Below, in pieces: positions 43,942-52,004 of a stretch of 64,000 bases of DNA (positions within the stretch are counted from its first letter, which is position 1; the number at the start of each line of letters is the position of its first letter). The notes beneath the pieces were generated by a model. That model did no database searches, was not told the origin of the DNA, and was given only the letters and a program-made list of their open reading frames with translations. Source of the DNA: Pirellulales bacterium (GTDB taxonomy: Bacteria > Planctomycetota > Planctomycetia > Pirellulales > JACPPG01); the NCBI GenBank assembly GCA_036499395.1, contig DASYDW010000063.1, positions 69,911-133,910 on the forward strand. Direction: 5' to 3'. A program made the translations under genes and the position numbers.

Positions 43942-45240
43942 TCAGTTCGATGTGGCGTCGTGGCAGGCGTCGGCGAAGATCTCTAGCGCGCTGGCTACCT
44001 GCTCGGCCGTGACGCACAGGCCGGGGCAAAACCGTACGGCCGCCTTGCCGCAACCCAACAGCAGCAATCCTCGTTGGAAAGCCGCATCGACGACTGCATC
44101 TCTCCGCGGTGGGTCCGGATTTTCATCACGCAGAATATCCACGGCGACCATCAATCCTCGCCCGCGCGGATGGGCCAACATCGGCAGTTGCTCAACAAGC
44201 CGGTTTAGGCCGGTCAGCAATTGCGCGCCGCGTTCGGTCGCGTTGGCCAAATATTCGCGTTCGAGCAGATCGATCGTTGCGAGCGCGGCGCGGCAACAAA
44301 CCGGATTGCCACCAAACGTCGATGCGTGACTGCCCGAGGGCCAGTCCATCAGGTCGGCATTTGCCACGATCGCCCCCAGCGGCAAGCCGCTCGCCAACCC
44401 CTTGGCCAGGCACAACACGTCGGCTGTCACGCCAAAGTGCTCGATGGCGAACATCTTGCCGGTCCGCCCCATGCCGGATTGCACTTCGTCGGCCACGAGC
44501 AACATGCCATGTTCGTCGCACACGCGCCTGAGCATGGGAAGGAAGTCCGGGTCAGGCAAACGATACCCACCTTCGCCCTGAATTGGCTCGACGAAGATCG
44601 CGGCGACTTCGTCCGGCGGACAAACAGTGCGGAATTGCTCATCGAGAACGGACTGATCGCAGTTGAACGGAATGCGGTGTACGCCGGGCAAGAGCGGTCC
44701 GAAGCCGCGCTGATGAATCGCTTTCGACCCGCCAATCGACATTGCGCCGAACGTGCGGCCGTGAAACGCACCGTTGCAGGAAATCACGCGCTGCCGCCGG
44801 GAGTGATAGCGCACTAGCTTCAGGGCCGCCTCGACCGATTCGGCACCGCTATTGGTAAAGAAGACTCGCTTGGGTTGCGTGCCGGGAGCGAGGCGGGCCA
44901 GCCGCTCGGCGAGTTCGATTTCGGGAGTGTAGTAGAAATCCGTCCCCGACATGTGGATCAACTTGCCGGCCTGATCGGCGATCGCGGCAGTGACTTCGGG
45001 ATGGCAATGCCCCGTAGCGGTCACGGCAATGCCGGCGGTGAAATCGAGAAACAGGTTGCCGTCGACATCCTCGATCGTGCAGCCGGCGCCGCGCGCCGCG
45101 ACCAGCGGATAGCCGCGCGTGTAAGACGGGGACAGAACCTGGTCATCACGTGCGATCCAGGCTGCCGCTCTTGGGCCAGGGAGTGAGGTCAACAAGACCG
45201 GTCGGCTGACATCGGGCGTTGTCGTGATCGTGGAACGCAT
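43942..45240 (-). CDS. Class III PLP-dependent aminotransferase (GABA/ornithine/lysine type)
   Basis: 432 residues. PLP site features: FFTNSGAESVEAALKLV, NGAFHGRTFGAMS, AIFVEPIQGEGGY, LLVADEVQSGMGRTG and the Schiff-base Lys in LCLAKGLASGLPLGA. It moves the omega-amino group of a diamine or amino acid to 2-oxoglutarate or pyruvate. A semialdehyde-type dehydrogenase gene lies 69 bp upstream on the same strand, so the pair likely degrades an omega-amino acid such as GABA or lysine. The exact substrate is not readable from sequence. A degenerate copy of the palindrome family separates the pair. Confidence 0.9.
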   Translation of the reverse strand: MRSTITTTPDVSRPVLLTSLPGPRAAAWIARDDQVLSPSYTRGYPLVAARGAGCTIEDVDGNLFLDFTAGIAVTATGHCHPEVTAAIADQAGKLIHMSGTDFYYTPEIELAERLARLAPGTQPKRVFFTNSGAESVEAALKLVRYHSRRQRVISCNGAFHGRTFGAMSIGGSKAIHQRGFGPLLPGVHRIPFNCDQSVLDEQFRTVCPPDEVAAIFVEPIQGEGGYRLPDPDFLPMLRRVCDEHGMLLVADEVQSGMGRTGKMFAIEHFGVTADVLCLAKGLASGLPLGAIVANADLMDWPSGSHASTFGGNPVCCRAALATIDLLEREYLANATERGAQLLTGLNRLVEQLPMLAHPRGRGLMVAVDILRDENPDPPRRDAVVDAAFQRGLLLLGCGKAAVRFCPGLCVTAEQVASALEIFADACHDATSN

Positions 45241-45262
45241 GATCAGTCCTCCCGTTGAGCTC

Positions 45263-45293
45263 CATACTTTTTCGCCGGTGGCGAATCAGCATG
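45263..45293. repeat. Dispersed palindrome, copy D (degenerate)
   Basis: TTCGCC (45271-45276) and GGCGAA (45280-45285) form a perfect core stem with loop GGT; the outer arms CATACTTT and TCAGCATG pair only partly. It is between two same-strand genes, unlike copies A to C. Confidence 0.6.
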
Positions 45294-45309
45294 CTTCGCG
45301 ATCTCTGTG

Positions 45310-46845
45310 TTATTTCGTTTTTTTCCCGTCGGAAACGTCGGCGCTCATTCCCTGGGCCATCGTGATTTTGCGATCGTAATTCACCGTGAAAGCGATCTTG
45401 TGCGTCACGGCATCGACCAGTGCGGCGGCCGACGGCTGACCGTTGCCGCTGCGCTTCACGCCGCCGAACGGCAAATGCACCTCGGCGCCGATGCATGGCA
45501 GATTGACATACCCCATGCCATAGTCGCACTCGTCGCGAAACAACCGCCAGCGCCGATAGTCTTCGGTAATCACGGCCATCGACAATCCGTATGGCGTGTC
45601 GTTGTAGATTTCAATCGCCTGCTCGTCGGTGTCGAAGGGAACGATCGCCACGTGCGGCCCGAATACTTCTTCGCGAATTGTGCGCACACTGGGCCGATAT
45701 TCCTGGACATAGACAAACGGCGATAGAAATAGGCCACGGCCATACGGCTCGCCGGTAACGCGGCCGCCGTCGAGTAGAATCCTCGCCCCCTCACGTCGGG
45801 CGAGGTCGTTGTATTCAAGCACTTTGTCGACGCCGGTCTGATTGATCATGGGACCGGCAAAGACGGTCGCGTCGAACGGATCGCCGAACTTCAGACACTT
45901 GGCCTGCGCCACGAACATCTCGGCGAAGCGATCGACCAGGCTGCGATGCACGAGGACACGCCCCGCCGAGACGCAGCGTTGCCCGGTGGTCTTGAACGCG
46001 CTCAGCAAGGCGGCGTTAACGGCCAGCGGCAAATCGGCGTCCGCGCACACAATGACCGCGCTTTTCGAGCCCATTTCCAGCGCGCACGACTTGTGCGCCG
46101 CTTCCGCTGCCAGCCGGCGGATATGCGCGCCGACCTGGTAACTGCCCGTGAAGGCGACGACATCGACATCTGAGTGCCGGGCCAAGGCGTCGCCGGCCTC
46201 TTCCCCGACGCCATGAACGAGGTTGATCGTGCCGGCGGGAAAGCCCGCCTCTTCGAAGAGTTGCACCAGCCGTTGACCGATCTCGGGCGTTTCTTCCGAG
46301 GGCTTGAAGACCGTGGTATTCCCCTCCAACAAGCTCGGTCCCAACATCCAGAGCGGCACCGCGAAGGGAAAGTTCCACGGCGTGATCACTGCGACGACGC
46401 CGCGCGGCTTGCGGCGAACGTAAAGGTCCTTGGCCTCGATCTCGGAATCGATCACCTGCCCCGTGGGCTGGCGTGCGGTGCCGAAAACGTATTCGACCAT
46501 GTGCAGGCCTTCGATGACTTCAGCCCGCGCTTCGTTCAGAACCTTGCCGTTTTCGCGCGCAAGTACCGCCGCCAGCTCCTCGGTATCACGGCGTATCAGG
46601 TTCGCGAGATTCAAAAACAATTCGCCGCGGCGAATACGGCTCACACGGCGCCAACTGGCAAACGCCGTGCGCGCAGCTTGGACCGCCTCGTCCACATCGG
46701 CGTTGGTGCCGCGCGGATAAACACCTAGCACCGTCGAAGTATTCGCCGGGTTCGAGTTCTCGAAGACCTCGGCGCTCGAGTCGCGCCAGTGACCGGCAAT
46801 ATATTGACGGCCTTGCCAACTGCCGACGACAACGGGGACATTCAT
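45310..46845 (-). CDS. NAD(P)-dependent aldehyde dehydrogenase
   Basis: 511 residues. NAD-binding loop PWNFPFAVPLWMLGPSLLEG, then FKPSEETPEIG, FTGSYQVGAHI and the catalytic Glu in LEMGSKSAVIV. The catalytic Cys is in TTGQRCVSAGR; EEVFGPHVAIVPFDT and LPFGGVKRSGNG close the fold. It oxidises an aldehyde to the acid in the cytosol, plausibly the semialdehyde made by the neighbouring aminotransferase. The gene is the first of the two-gene minus-strand unit and its promoter should be in the 834-bp region to its right. Confidence 0.93.
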   Translation of the reverse strand: MNVPVVVGSWQGRQYIAGHWRDSSAEVFENSNPANTSTVLGVYPRGTNADVDEAVQAARTAFASWRRVSRIRRGELFLNLANLIRRDTEELAAVLARENGKVLNEARAEVIEGLHMVEYVFGTARQPTGQVIDSEIEAKDLYVRRKPRGVVAVITPWNFPFAVPLWMLGPSLLEGNTTVFKPSEETPEIGQRLVQLFEEAGFPAGTINLVHGVGEEAGDALARHSDVDVVAFTGSYQVGAHIRRLAAEAAHKSCALEMGSKSAVIVCADADLPLAVNAALLSAFKTTGQRCVSAGRVLVHRSLVDRFAEMFVAQAKCLKFGDPFDATVFAGPMINQTGVDKVLEYNDLARREGARILLDGGRVTGEPYGRGLFLSPFVYVQEYRPSVRTIREEVFGPHVAIVPFDTDEQAIEIYNDTPYGLSMAVITEDYRRWRLFRDECDYGMGYVNLPCIGAEVHLPFGGVKRSGNGQPSAAALVDAVTHKIAFTVNYDRKITMAQGMSADVSDGKKTK

Positions 46846-47679
46846 ACCTGGGCCCTCCCGTGTGGCGTGTGCGTCCGATGCAGGGCATCATGACCCATCG
46901 CCGCGATCCGCGTGAAGTCCATTTTGCGGCCGCGGCCAATTCGAAGTGATCGGCCGCCGGGCGACGCATTGCTGGCAACGATCGCCACGGTGCTCAATGG
47001 CCAACGCCGATCGCACCCGCAAATGAACCGCCTGGGGACCTATAAGAACAATAGAGGTCGGTCGAACCACGGCAAGCGGCCAATTTCGTAGGTTTAATGC
47101 CCACGAATCGGGGCTGCGAACGCATTGCCCCGGCGCCTCCACGCGGGAGACGGAGGGGGCGCCGGCAAAGGTTCACTATTTTTCCTGAAAAGTCCGGCAC
47201 AATGTGGCGGTAAAAACAAGGATTTCGCAACCGGAAATGTCCCCGCCGGCCAACTTCGGCTGCATATCTTTTCCGGTTATGCCGATTATCGGATAGCGTC
47301 GGCAAGGCAGCTTCCAAGCAGCCTCGGCCGGCGGAACAGTGGGCGGTTTTTACCAAGTCCTTCGGGACCGGCAAAGTAGTTTGCTGGCGAACCGGTTTGG
47401 TCAATTCGGGTCCAAACTCGGCCCCCGCAAGGACTGCAGCGCCACAGAGTTAAGAGGCTTGACGGCGAGCGTACAATCGTTCGCGATTTCAGCGACCCCT
47501 CCGGGGTGTCGTGCGTACTATATTTTGGTTGCCGTTTTTACCGGCTCGGAGGGCTGGTGAAAGGCGGTCGAGGGTTCTGGACAGGGAGTCAAGGCAACTT
47601 CAGCGGTTCGAGCAAGGCTTCAGTTCGAAGGGGGGGTCTACCTTCGACGCAGCCGACCATCGGACGGGTAAGGTGAGGC
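46846..47679. other. 834-bp non-coding region with hairpins
   Basis: A long gap between divergent genes. Frames across it (for example 46994-47404 minus) are low-complexity and unsupported. Structures seen: a stem CCGGCGCC with GGCGCCGG (47130-47165), and ACCCC-tcc-GGGGT (47495-47507). Several A+T-richer stretches (47170-47225, 47265-47285, 47510-47540) could be promoters; TTGACG and TACAAT occur near 47459-47477 but only 7 bp apart, so this is not a valid pair. A small RNA gene is possible but unproven. Confidence 0.45.
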
Positions 47680-48129
47680 ATGGCACGCAAAGACGGAATG
47701 CAGAAGATGCGTCAGCTTTTGGTGATGCGCCGCGACGCACTGCGCAAGGCACTCGCAGGTGACTTGAGCTTGCTCAAGCAATTGCGCGAGCAAAGCGCTG
47801 GCGATGTCGTCGACTTCGCGCTCGACTCGGCCCAAGACGAGATCAACTCGCAATTGGCCGAGGTGGAAAGCCGCGAATTGGCGCGCATTGAGGTCGCTCT
47901 GGAAAGAATCCGCACCGGTGAATACGGCTTGTGCGAAGCGTGCAGTGGGAGAATTCCCGTGGCGCGACTGAGCGCTCTGCCCTATGCCACATTGTGCATC
48001 GAATGCCAGCGCGAAGCGGAACGCACCGGCAATGCCGGCGGCGCCGCCGGCGACTGGGGTCGCGTGATGGATTCGTCCTCAGGTGACGCCGAGCTCTCGA
48101 TCAACGATATCGAGCTGGACGTTTCGTAA
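47680..48129 (+). CDS. DksA/TraR-type C4 zinc-finger protein
   Basis: 149 residues from ATG 47680 (AAGGTGAG upstream). Coiled-coil N-terminus with the DksA-type acidic tip in GDVVDFALDSA (DxxDxA), then the zinc finger CEACSGRIP with LCIECQ. Such proteins insert in the RNA polymerase secondary channel and modulate initiation, often with ppGpp. The C-terminal acidic tail (SGDAELSIND) is not part of the canonical fold. The next gene is a serine protease 227 bp downstream, with hairpins in between. Confidence 0.88.
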   Translation: MARKDGMQKMRQLLVMRRDALRKALAGDLSLLKQLREQSAGDVVDFALDSAQDEINSQLAEVESRELARIEVALERIRTGEYGLCEACSGRIPVARLSALPYATLCIECQREAERTGNAGGAAGDWGRVMDSSSGDAELSINDIELDVS

Positions 48130-48139
48130 CATATCAGAC

Positions 48140-48169
48140 CGCCCTTGAAGGGCGCACCCCTGGTGCGCC
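48140..48169. terminator. Overlapping hairpins after the DksA-like gene
   Basis: CGCCCTT-g-AAGGGCG (48140-48154) and GGCGCACC-cct-GGTGCGCC (48151-48169) are both perfect but share bases, so only one can form at a time. No U-run follows. Located 10 nt after the stop codon, a termination or attenuation role is possible. Confidence 0.45.
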
Positions 48170-48355
48170 ACAATAGGCCGTAGCGCAAATGCACCTCTGA
48201 GAGTTCCACCGGTTTCGATCGGGGTGCTTCGCTCGCAGGTGCGTTTGAGTTTTATGGGTGCCCGTGCCGCCGCACGCGGGTCGTCCGAATTTCGTGCCAG
48301 GAACTTCTGTTCCGCGCACAGTCACGCGCAGCGGCGGCGGTCTCGCAGGGAATCG

Positions 48356-49534
48356 ATGCGTATGCCACGTCACCGCTCGTCCTATAATCTCGCGGGCTTG
48401 ACGCTCGCTGCCGGCACCGCGCTGGGCTTGCTCTTGCACTTTCCCACCGCGGGCCAGGCGCAACAGGGCGAAGTTCGCTCGGCGTCAATGACGTCGCGGG
48501 ACCAGCAATTCGAGTCGCTGGCCCGCGAAGTTGATCAATTCCAGCGGCAGGCCAATATTCTCAAGACCGTGATCAAGCTGGTCAGCCCCTCGGTCGTACA
48601 TATCGATGCCGAACGGGTCGAAACACTGGGCCGCTCGCGCAAGGGCCTGGTCGAAGAGGCGGGTTCGGGCGTCATCATCGAAGTGGCAGGCAAGGCGTAC
48701 GTGCTGACCAACCGGCACGTGATCAAGAACCACAACAAGGCCGACATCAAGATTCGCCTGTACGACAATCATGAGCTACACCCCCAGCAGATCTGGTCCG
48801 ATCCGGATACGGACATCGCGCTGATGCTCGTGACGGCCGATGATCTTGTTCCGGCGCGCATCGGCGACAGCGATCAGGTGGAAATCGGCGACGCCGTGCT
48901 GGCCATGGGCAGCCCTTTCGGCCTCAGCCGATCGGTCACCTCAGGGATTATTAGCGCCAAAGGGCGGCGCGATCTGAAGCTGGGCGAACAGGGGGTCCGG
49001 CTGCAGGACTTTCTGCAAACCGATGCCGCGATCAACCCCGGCAACAGCGGCGGCCCGCTAATCAACATGCGTGGCGAAGTCGTGGGAATGAACACGGCAA
49101 TCGTCAGCAACTCGGGCGGCTTCGAGGGAATCGGGTTCAGCATTCCCATCAACATGGTAATGGTCGTCGCGCGGCACCTGGTCGAAAAGGGAGTTGTGGT
49201 GCGTGCGTTCCTGGGAGTCACCTACGACAAGAACTTCGACGCCGAGATGGCGACCCGACTCGGTCTGCCAAGGCCGTACGGAGCGAGGATCGAAGGGCTG
49301 ACCGAAGGAGGCCCAGCCGAGGCCGCGAAGTTACGCGTTGACGACGTGATTCTGAAATTCAACGGCGTCCCGGTCGATGACGGCGATCACCTGGTGAACA
49401 TCGTCAGCATGACCGAGGTCAATAAGTCTGTGCCGGTCATCGTCTGGCGTGACGGGCAAGAGGTTCCTCTCACGGCGCGAGTCGGTGACGCCGCCCGTTT
49501 CCGCAAGACGCCGCTGGTGGATAACCCGCGCTAA
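48356..49534 (+). CDS. HtrA/DegP-type (S1C) serine protease with one PDZ domain
   Basis: 392 residues from ATG 48356 (AGGGAA upstream); the earlier open frame lacks conserved sequence. A signal peptide (hydrophobic to about residue 30, then AGQAQQG) exports it to the periplasm. The chymotrypsin-like triad is His in VLTNRHVIKNH, Asp in DPDTDIALM and Ser in INPGNSGGPL. One C-terminal PDZ domain (about 285-370: FLGVTYDKNF, GGPAEAAKLRVDDVILKFNG) is present. It degrades or refolds misfolded envelope proteins. Converges on the nucleoside hydrolase with 21 bp between stops. Confidence 0.92.
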   Translation: MRMPRHRSSYNLAGLTLAAGTALGLLLHFPTAGQAQQGEVRSASMTSRDQQFESLAREVDQFQRQANILKTVIKLVSPSVVHIDAERVETLGRSRKGLVEEAGSGVIIEVAGKAYVLTNRHVIKNHNKADIKIRLYDNHELHPQQIWSDPDTDIALMLVTADDLVPARIGDSDQVEIGDAVLAMGSPFGLSRSVTSGIISAKGRRDLKLGEQGVRLQDFLQTDAAINPGNSGGPLINMRGEVVGMNTAIVSNSGGFEGIGFSIPINMVMVVARHLVEKGVVVRAFLGVTYDKNFDAEMATRLGLPRPYGARIEGLTEGGPAEAAKLRVDDVILKFNGVPVDDGDHLVNIVSMTEVNKSVPVIVWRDGQEVPLTARVGDAARFRKTPLVDNPR

Positions 49535-49555
49535 AAGGCCGCTGTCCGATTTGTA

Positions 49556-50497
49556 TTATCCGGCGCGGGCGGCTTCGGTAATGCCGCGGATCACGACGTC
49601 CATCACCGCCGCCGTATCGACCTTGGTCGCCACGTAGAGATTGTGGCGCCATTGAGGCATGGGGCGACGATCGAAAACCGTTTCGCCCACGGTCAGCTCA
49701 CCCTGCGTCTCGACGTCGGCTGCCATCCGTTCAGTGACAAACAGCTCGGGGTGCAACGCCGCGACCAGCCCGACGGTATCGTGTAGATACATTCCTTCCA
49801 GGCCGAACTCCTGGCGGTGCGTGCGGAACGCGAAGGGCAGAATGCGGCGCAACAGCTTGCCGGCCCGCGTTGATTCCGACGGCAATTTGTCGAGTTCGCT
49901 GAAGGTCATGACGACCTGGGTGGCGATGTCCAGGGGAACCAGGGTCATGGTCGCCGGCTGCCGAAAAACATCCCGCGCCGATTGGGGATCGCAGTAGATA
50001 TTGAACTCGGACGCTTGCGTGACGTTGCCACCAGCGAGTGCGCCGCCGCGGATCACCAACTGACCGAACTGTGTCGCGATGGAAGGGTCGCGGCGAATGG
50101 CGCCGGCCACATTCGTTAACGGTCCCAGGCAGACAATCGTCACTTCGTCGGGGGCGGAGCGAACTTCGTCCGCGATCACTTTCGCGGCCGGGTGCAGATG
50201 GTGCAGTTCGGAAACCGCGAAGTCGTTGTTTCCCAGCCCGTCAGCACCGTAGATGTGGCAATTATCGGCCGGCAGTGGCCGATCCGGGATCGTCGGCGCA
50301 CCGACGCGCGGCCAGCGGGGCGGATCGAGGGCTTCCACGATCGTTTGCACGTTGCGGGCGGCCCGCTCGGGCGGGACACTGCCGCCGACGGCCGTGACGG
50401 CCACGACCTCGATGCGCGGATCGAACAGCGCGATGGTCAATGCCAAGGCATCGTCAATGCCCCCGTCAACGTCCAGAATCACCTTGCGGGGCACCAA
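49556..50497 (-). CDS. Inosine-uridine-preferring nucleoside hydrolase
   Basis: 313 residues. The N-terminal calcium-site motif VILDVDGGIDDALALTIAL defines the family; GNNDFAVSELHH, IVCLGPLTNVAGAIR and SEFNIYCDPQSARDV are also typical. It splits ribonucleosides to ribose and base in the salvage pathway. I chose TTG 50497 because GGGAGGT lies 6 nt upstream; GTG 50494 is equally possible, and an in-frame ATG at 50515 would have no ribosome site. It converges on the protease gene and diverges from trpD. Confidence 0.9.
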   Translation of the reverse strand: MVPRKVILDVDGGIDDALALTIALFDPRIEVVAVTAVGGSVPPERAARNVQTIVEALDPPRWPRVGAPTIPDRPLPADNCHIYGADGLGNNDFAVSELHHLHPAAKVIADEVRSAPDEVTIVCLGPLTNVAGAIRRDPSIATQFGQLVIRGGALAGGNVTQASEFNIYCDPQSARDVFRQPATMTLVPLDIATQVVMTFSELDKLPSESTRAGKLLRRILPFAFRTHRQEFGLEGMYLHDTVGLVAALHPELFVTERMAADVETQGELTVGETVFDRRPMPQWRHNLYVATKVDTAAVMDVVIRGITEAARAG

Positions 50498-50697
50498 CGG
50501 ATTACCTCCCTGCATGTCGGCATCAAATCCGCCGAATTGTAAGTCTTGACGGCGCACGGAACAAGGCTGAACAACCGCGACTCGCTCTTTGTCCCAAGTC
50601 TGGGGATTCGATCTTCGTCGGCCGCTGGACTACAACTAATGAGCCAGGCGCTGGATCGTCAAAGGCATCGCCCGAAATTGTGGTGGAGGATCGGCAG

Positions 50698-51708
50698 TTG
50701 ATCGAAGAGACGTTGGGACGAATCGCCGGGGGCGAAGATTTATCCGTGGAGGATACCTCGCGCGCGGTCGAAGCCATCATGCTGGGGCTGTGCAGCGATG
50801 CCGAGATCGGCCTGTTTCTGAGCGGTTTGCGGCTCAAAGGGGAAACCGTGCAGGAAATCGCGGGGGCGGCGGCGGCCATGCGTCGCCACATGACCCCGAT
50901 TCGCACCAGTCGGCAGGGGGTGATCGACACTTGCGGCACCGGCGGCGACGGCTCGCGAACGTTCAACATCAGCACCGCTGCGGCGATCGTTACGGCCGCG
51001 GCGGGCGTGCCGGTAGCGAAACATGGCAACCGCCGCGTGACGAGCACCTGCGGTTCGGCCGATGTGCTGGCTGTGCTCGGCGTCAACATCGAGGCCGGCG
51101 TGCCGCTGGTCGAGGCCTGTCTCGACGAGTTAGGAATTTGTTTTTGCTTCGCCCCCCTGCTGCACGGCGCGATGAAAAACGTCGCTCGCGTTCGCCAGCA
51201 GTTAGGAATGCCAACGATTTTCAACCTCCTGGGCCCCCTTTCCAATCCCGCCCGAGCGCCGTTTCAATTGTTGGGCGTGGGGCGCCCCGAGCTGCGCCCG
51301 GACATGGCCGAGGCGCTACGCCTATTGGGCATCGAACGTGCGCTGGTCGTTTGTGGCGAGGATGGTCTGGACGAAGTCACGCTTAATGGCCCGACGCGCG
51401 TCACGGAAATCGCGCAGAATCGCGCGCGCGAGTTCGTTTGGCATCCGCACGACTTTGGTATCGAACCGTCAGGGCTGGAAGACTTACTCGTGACCGGCCC
51501 CGAGGAGAGTGCGGCGATCATTCGTGGTGTATTGGCGGGCGAGGCGGGACGACCGCGCGATATCGTCGTGCTGAACGCGGCCGCGGCATTGATCGCGGCG
51601 GGCAAAGCGACCGGCCCGCGCGAAGCAGCGCAGCTAGCCGTCGTGGCAATCGATAGCAGAGCCGCCAGCGAATTGCTCGCGAAGCTTGTGGCAAAGACCA
51701 ACGCTTGA
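50698..51708 (+). CDS. trpD: Anthranilate phosphoribosyltransferase
   Basis: Second step of tryptophan synthesis (anthranilate + PRPP). 336 residues from TTG 50698: GGAGG ends 8 nt before it and the protein then begins IEETLGRIAGGEDLS as in other TrpD. The PRPP/Mg sites are visible in DTCGTGGDGSRTFNIST, AKHGNRRVTSTCGSADVL, and NVARVRQQLGMPTIFNLLGP. The longer frame back to 50440 is not conserved. No other trp gene is in the window, so the pathway genes are scattered. Confidence 0.93.
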   Translation: MIEETLGRIAGGEDLSVEDTSRAVEAIMLGLCSDAEIGLFLSGLRLKGETVQEIAGAAAAMRRHMTPIRTSRQGVIDTCGTGGDGSRTFNISTAAAIVTAAAGVPVAKHGNRRVTSTCGSADVLAVLGVNIEAGVPLVEACLDELGICFCFAPLLHGAMKNVARVRQQLGMPTIFNLLGPLSNPARAPFQLLGVGRPELRPDMAEALRLLGIERALVVCGEDGLDEVTLNGPTRVTEIAQNRAREFVWHPHDFGIEPSGLEDLLVTGPEESAAIIRGVLAGEAGRPRDIVVLNAAAALIAAGKATGPREAAQLAVVAIDSRAASELLAKLVAKTNA

Positions 51709-52004
51709 CGGTTGCTGTCACTGCTATCGCGTACAGTGCTTCTTACGGCAATGCAAGCCAATCAGTGGGCAGGCCTGATTCGATTCGGATTGTCCCCCCG
51801 TCAGGGTGCGACTAGAATGCCCGGCCTTTCGAGCTTGCCCCGCTTCGGGCAGCGGTTCGAAGGCCGGTCACGAAAGGATCGCCCGGTGTTACACCGGCGG
51901 CTTCTCGTACCGCCAAGATACATGCGCAAGCACTGCACGGCCCCGTAAGGATGCGCTCGTCGTGTTGTGTTCAGTACGGCCCACTTTGTCTCCGCAAAAC
52001 CTCG

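Noticed and set aside
46994-47404. 136-codon minus-strand frame in the long gap
   Set aside because: Composition is basic and Pro/Gly/Arg-rich as expected for random GC-rich DNA; no start signal or family.
47459-47477. TTGACG and TACAAT as a promoter
   Set aside because: Only 7 bp separate them, far below the 16-18 bp required.
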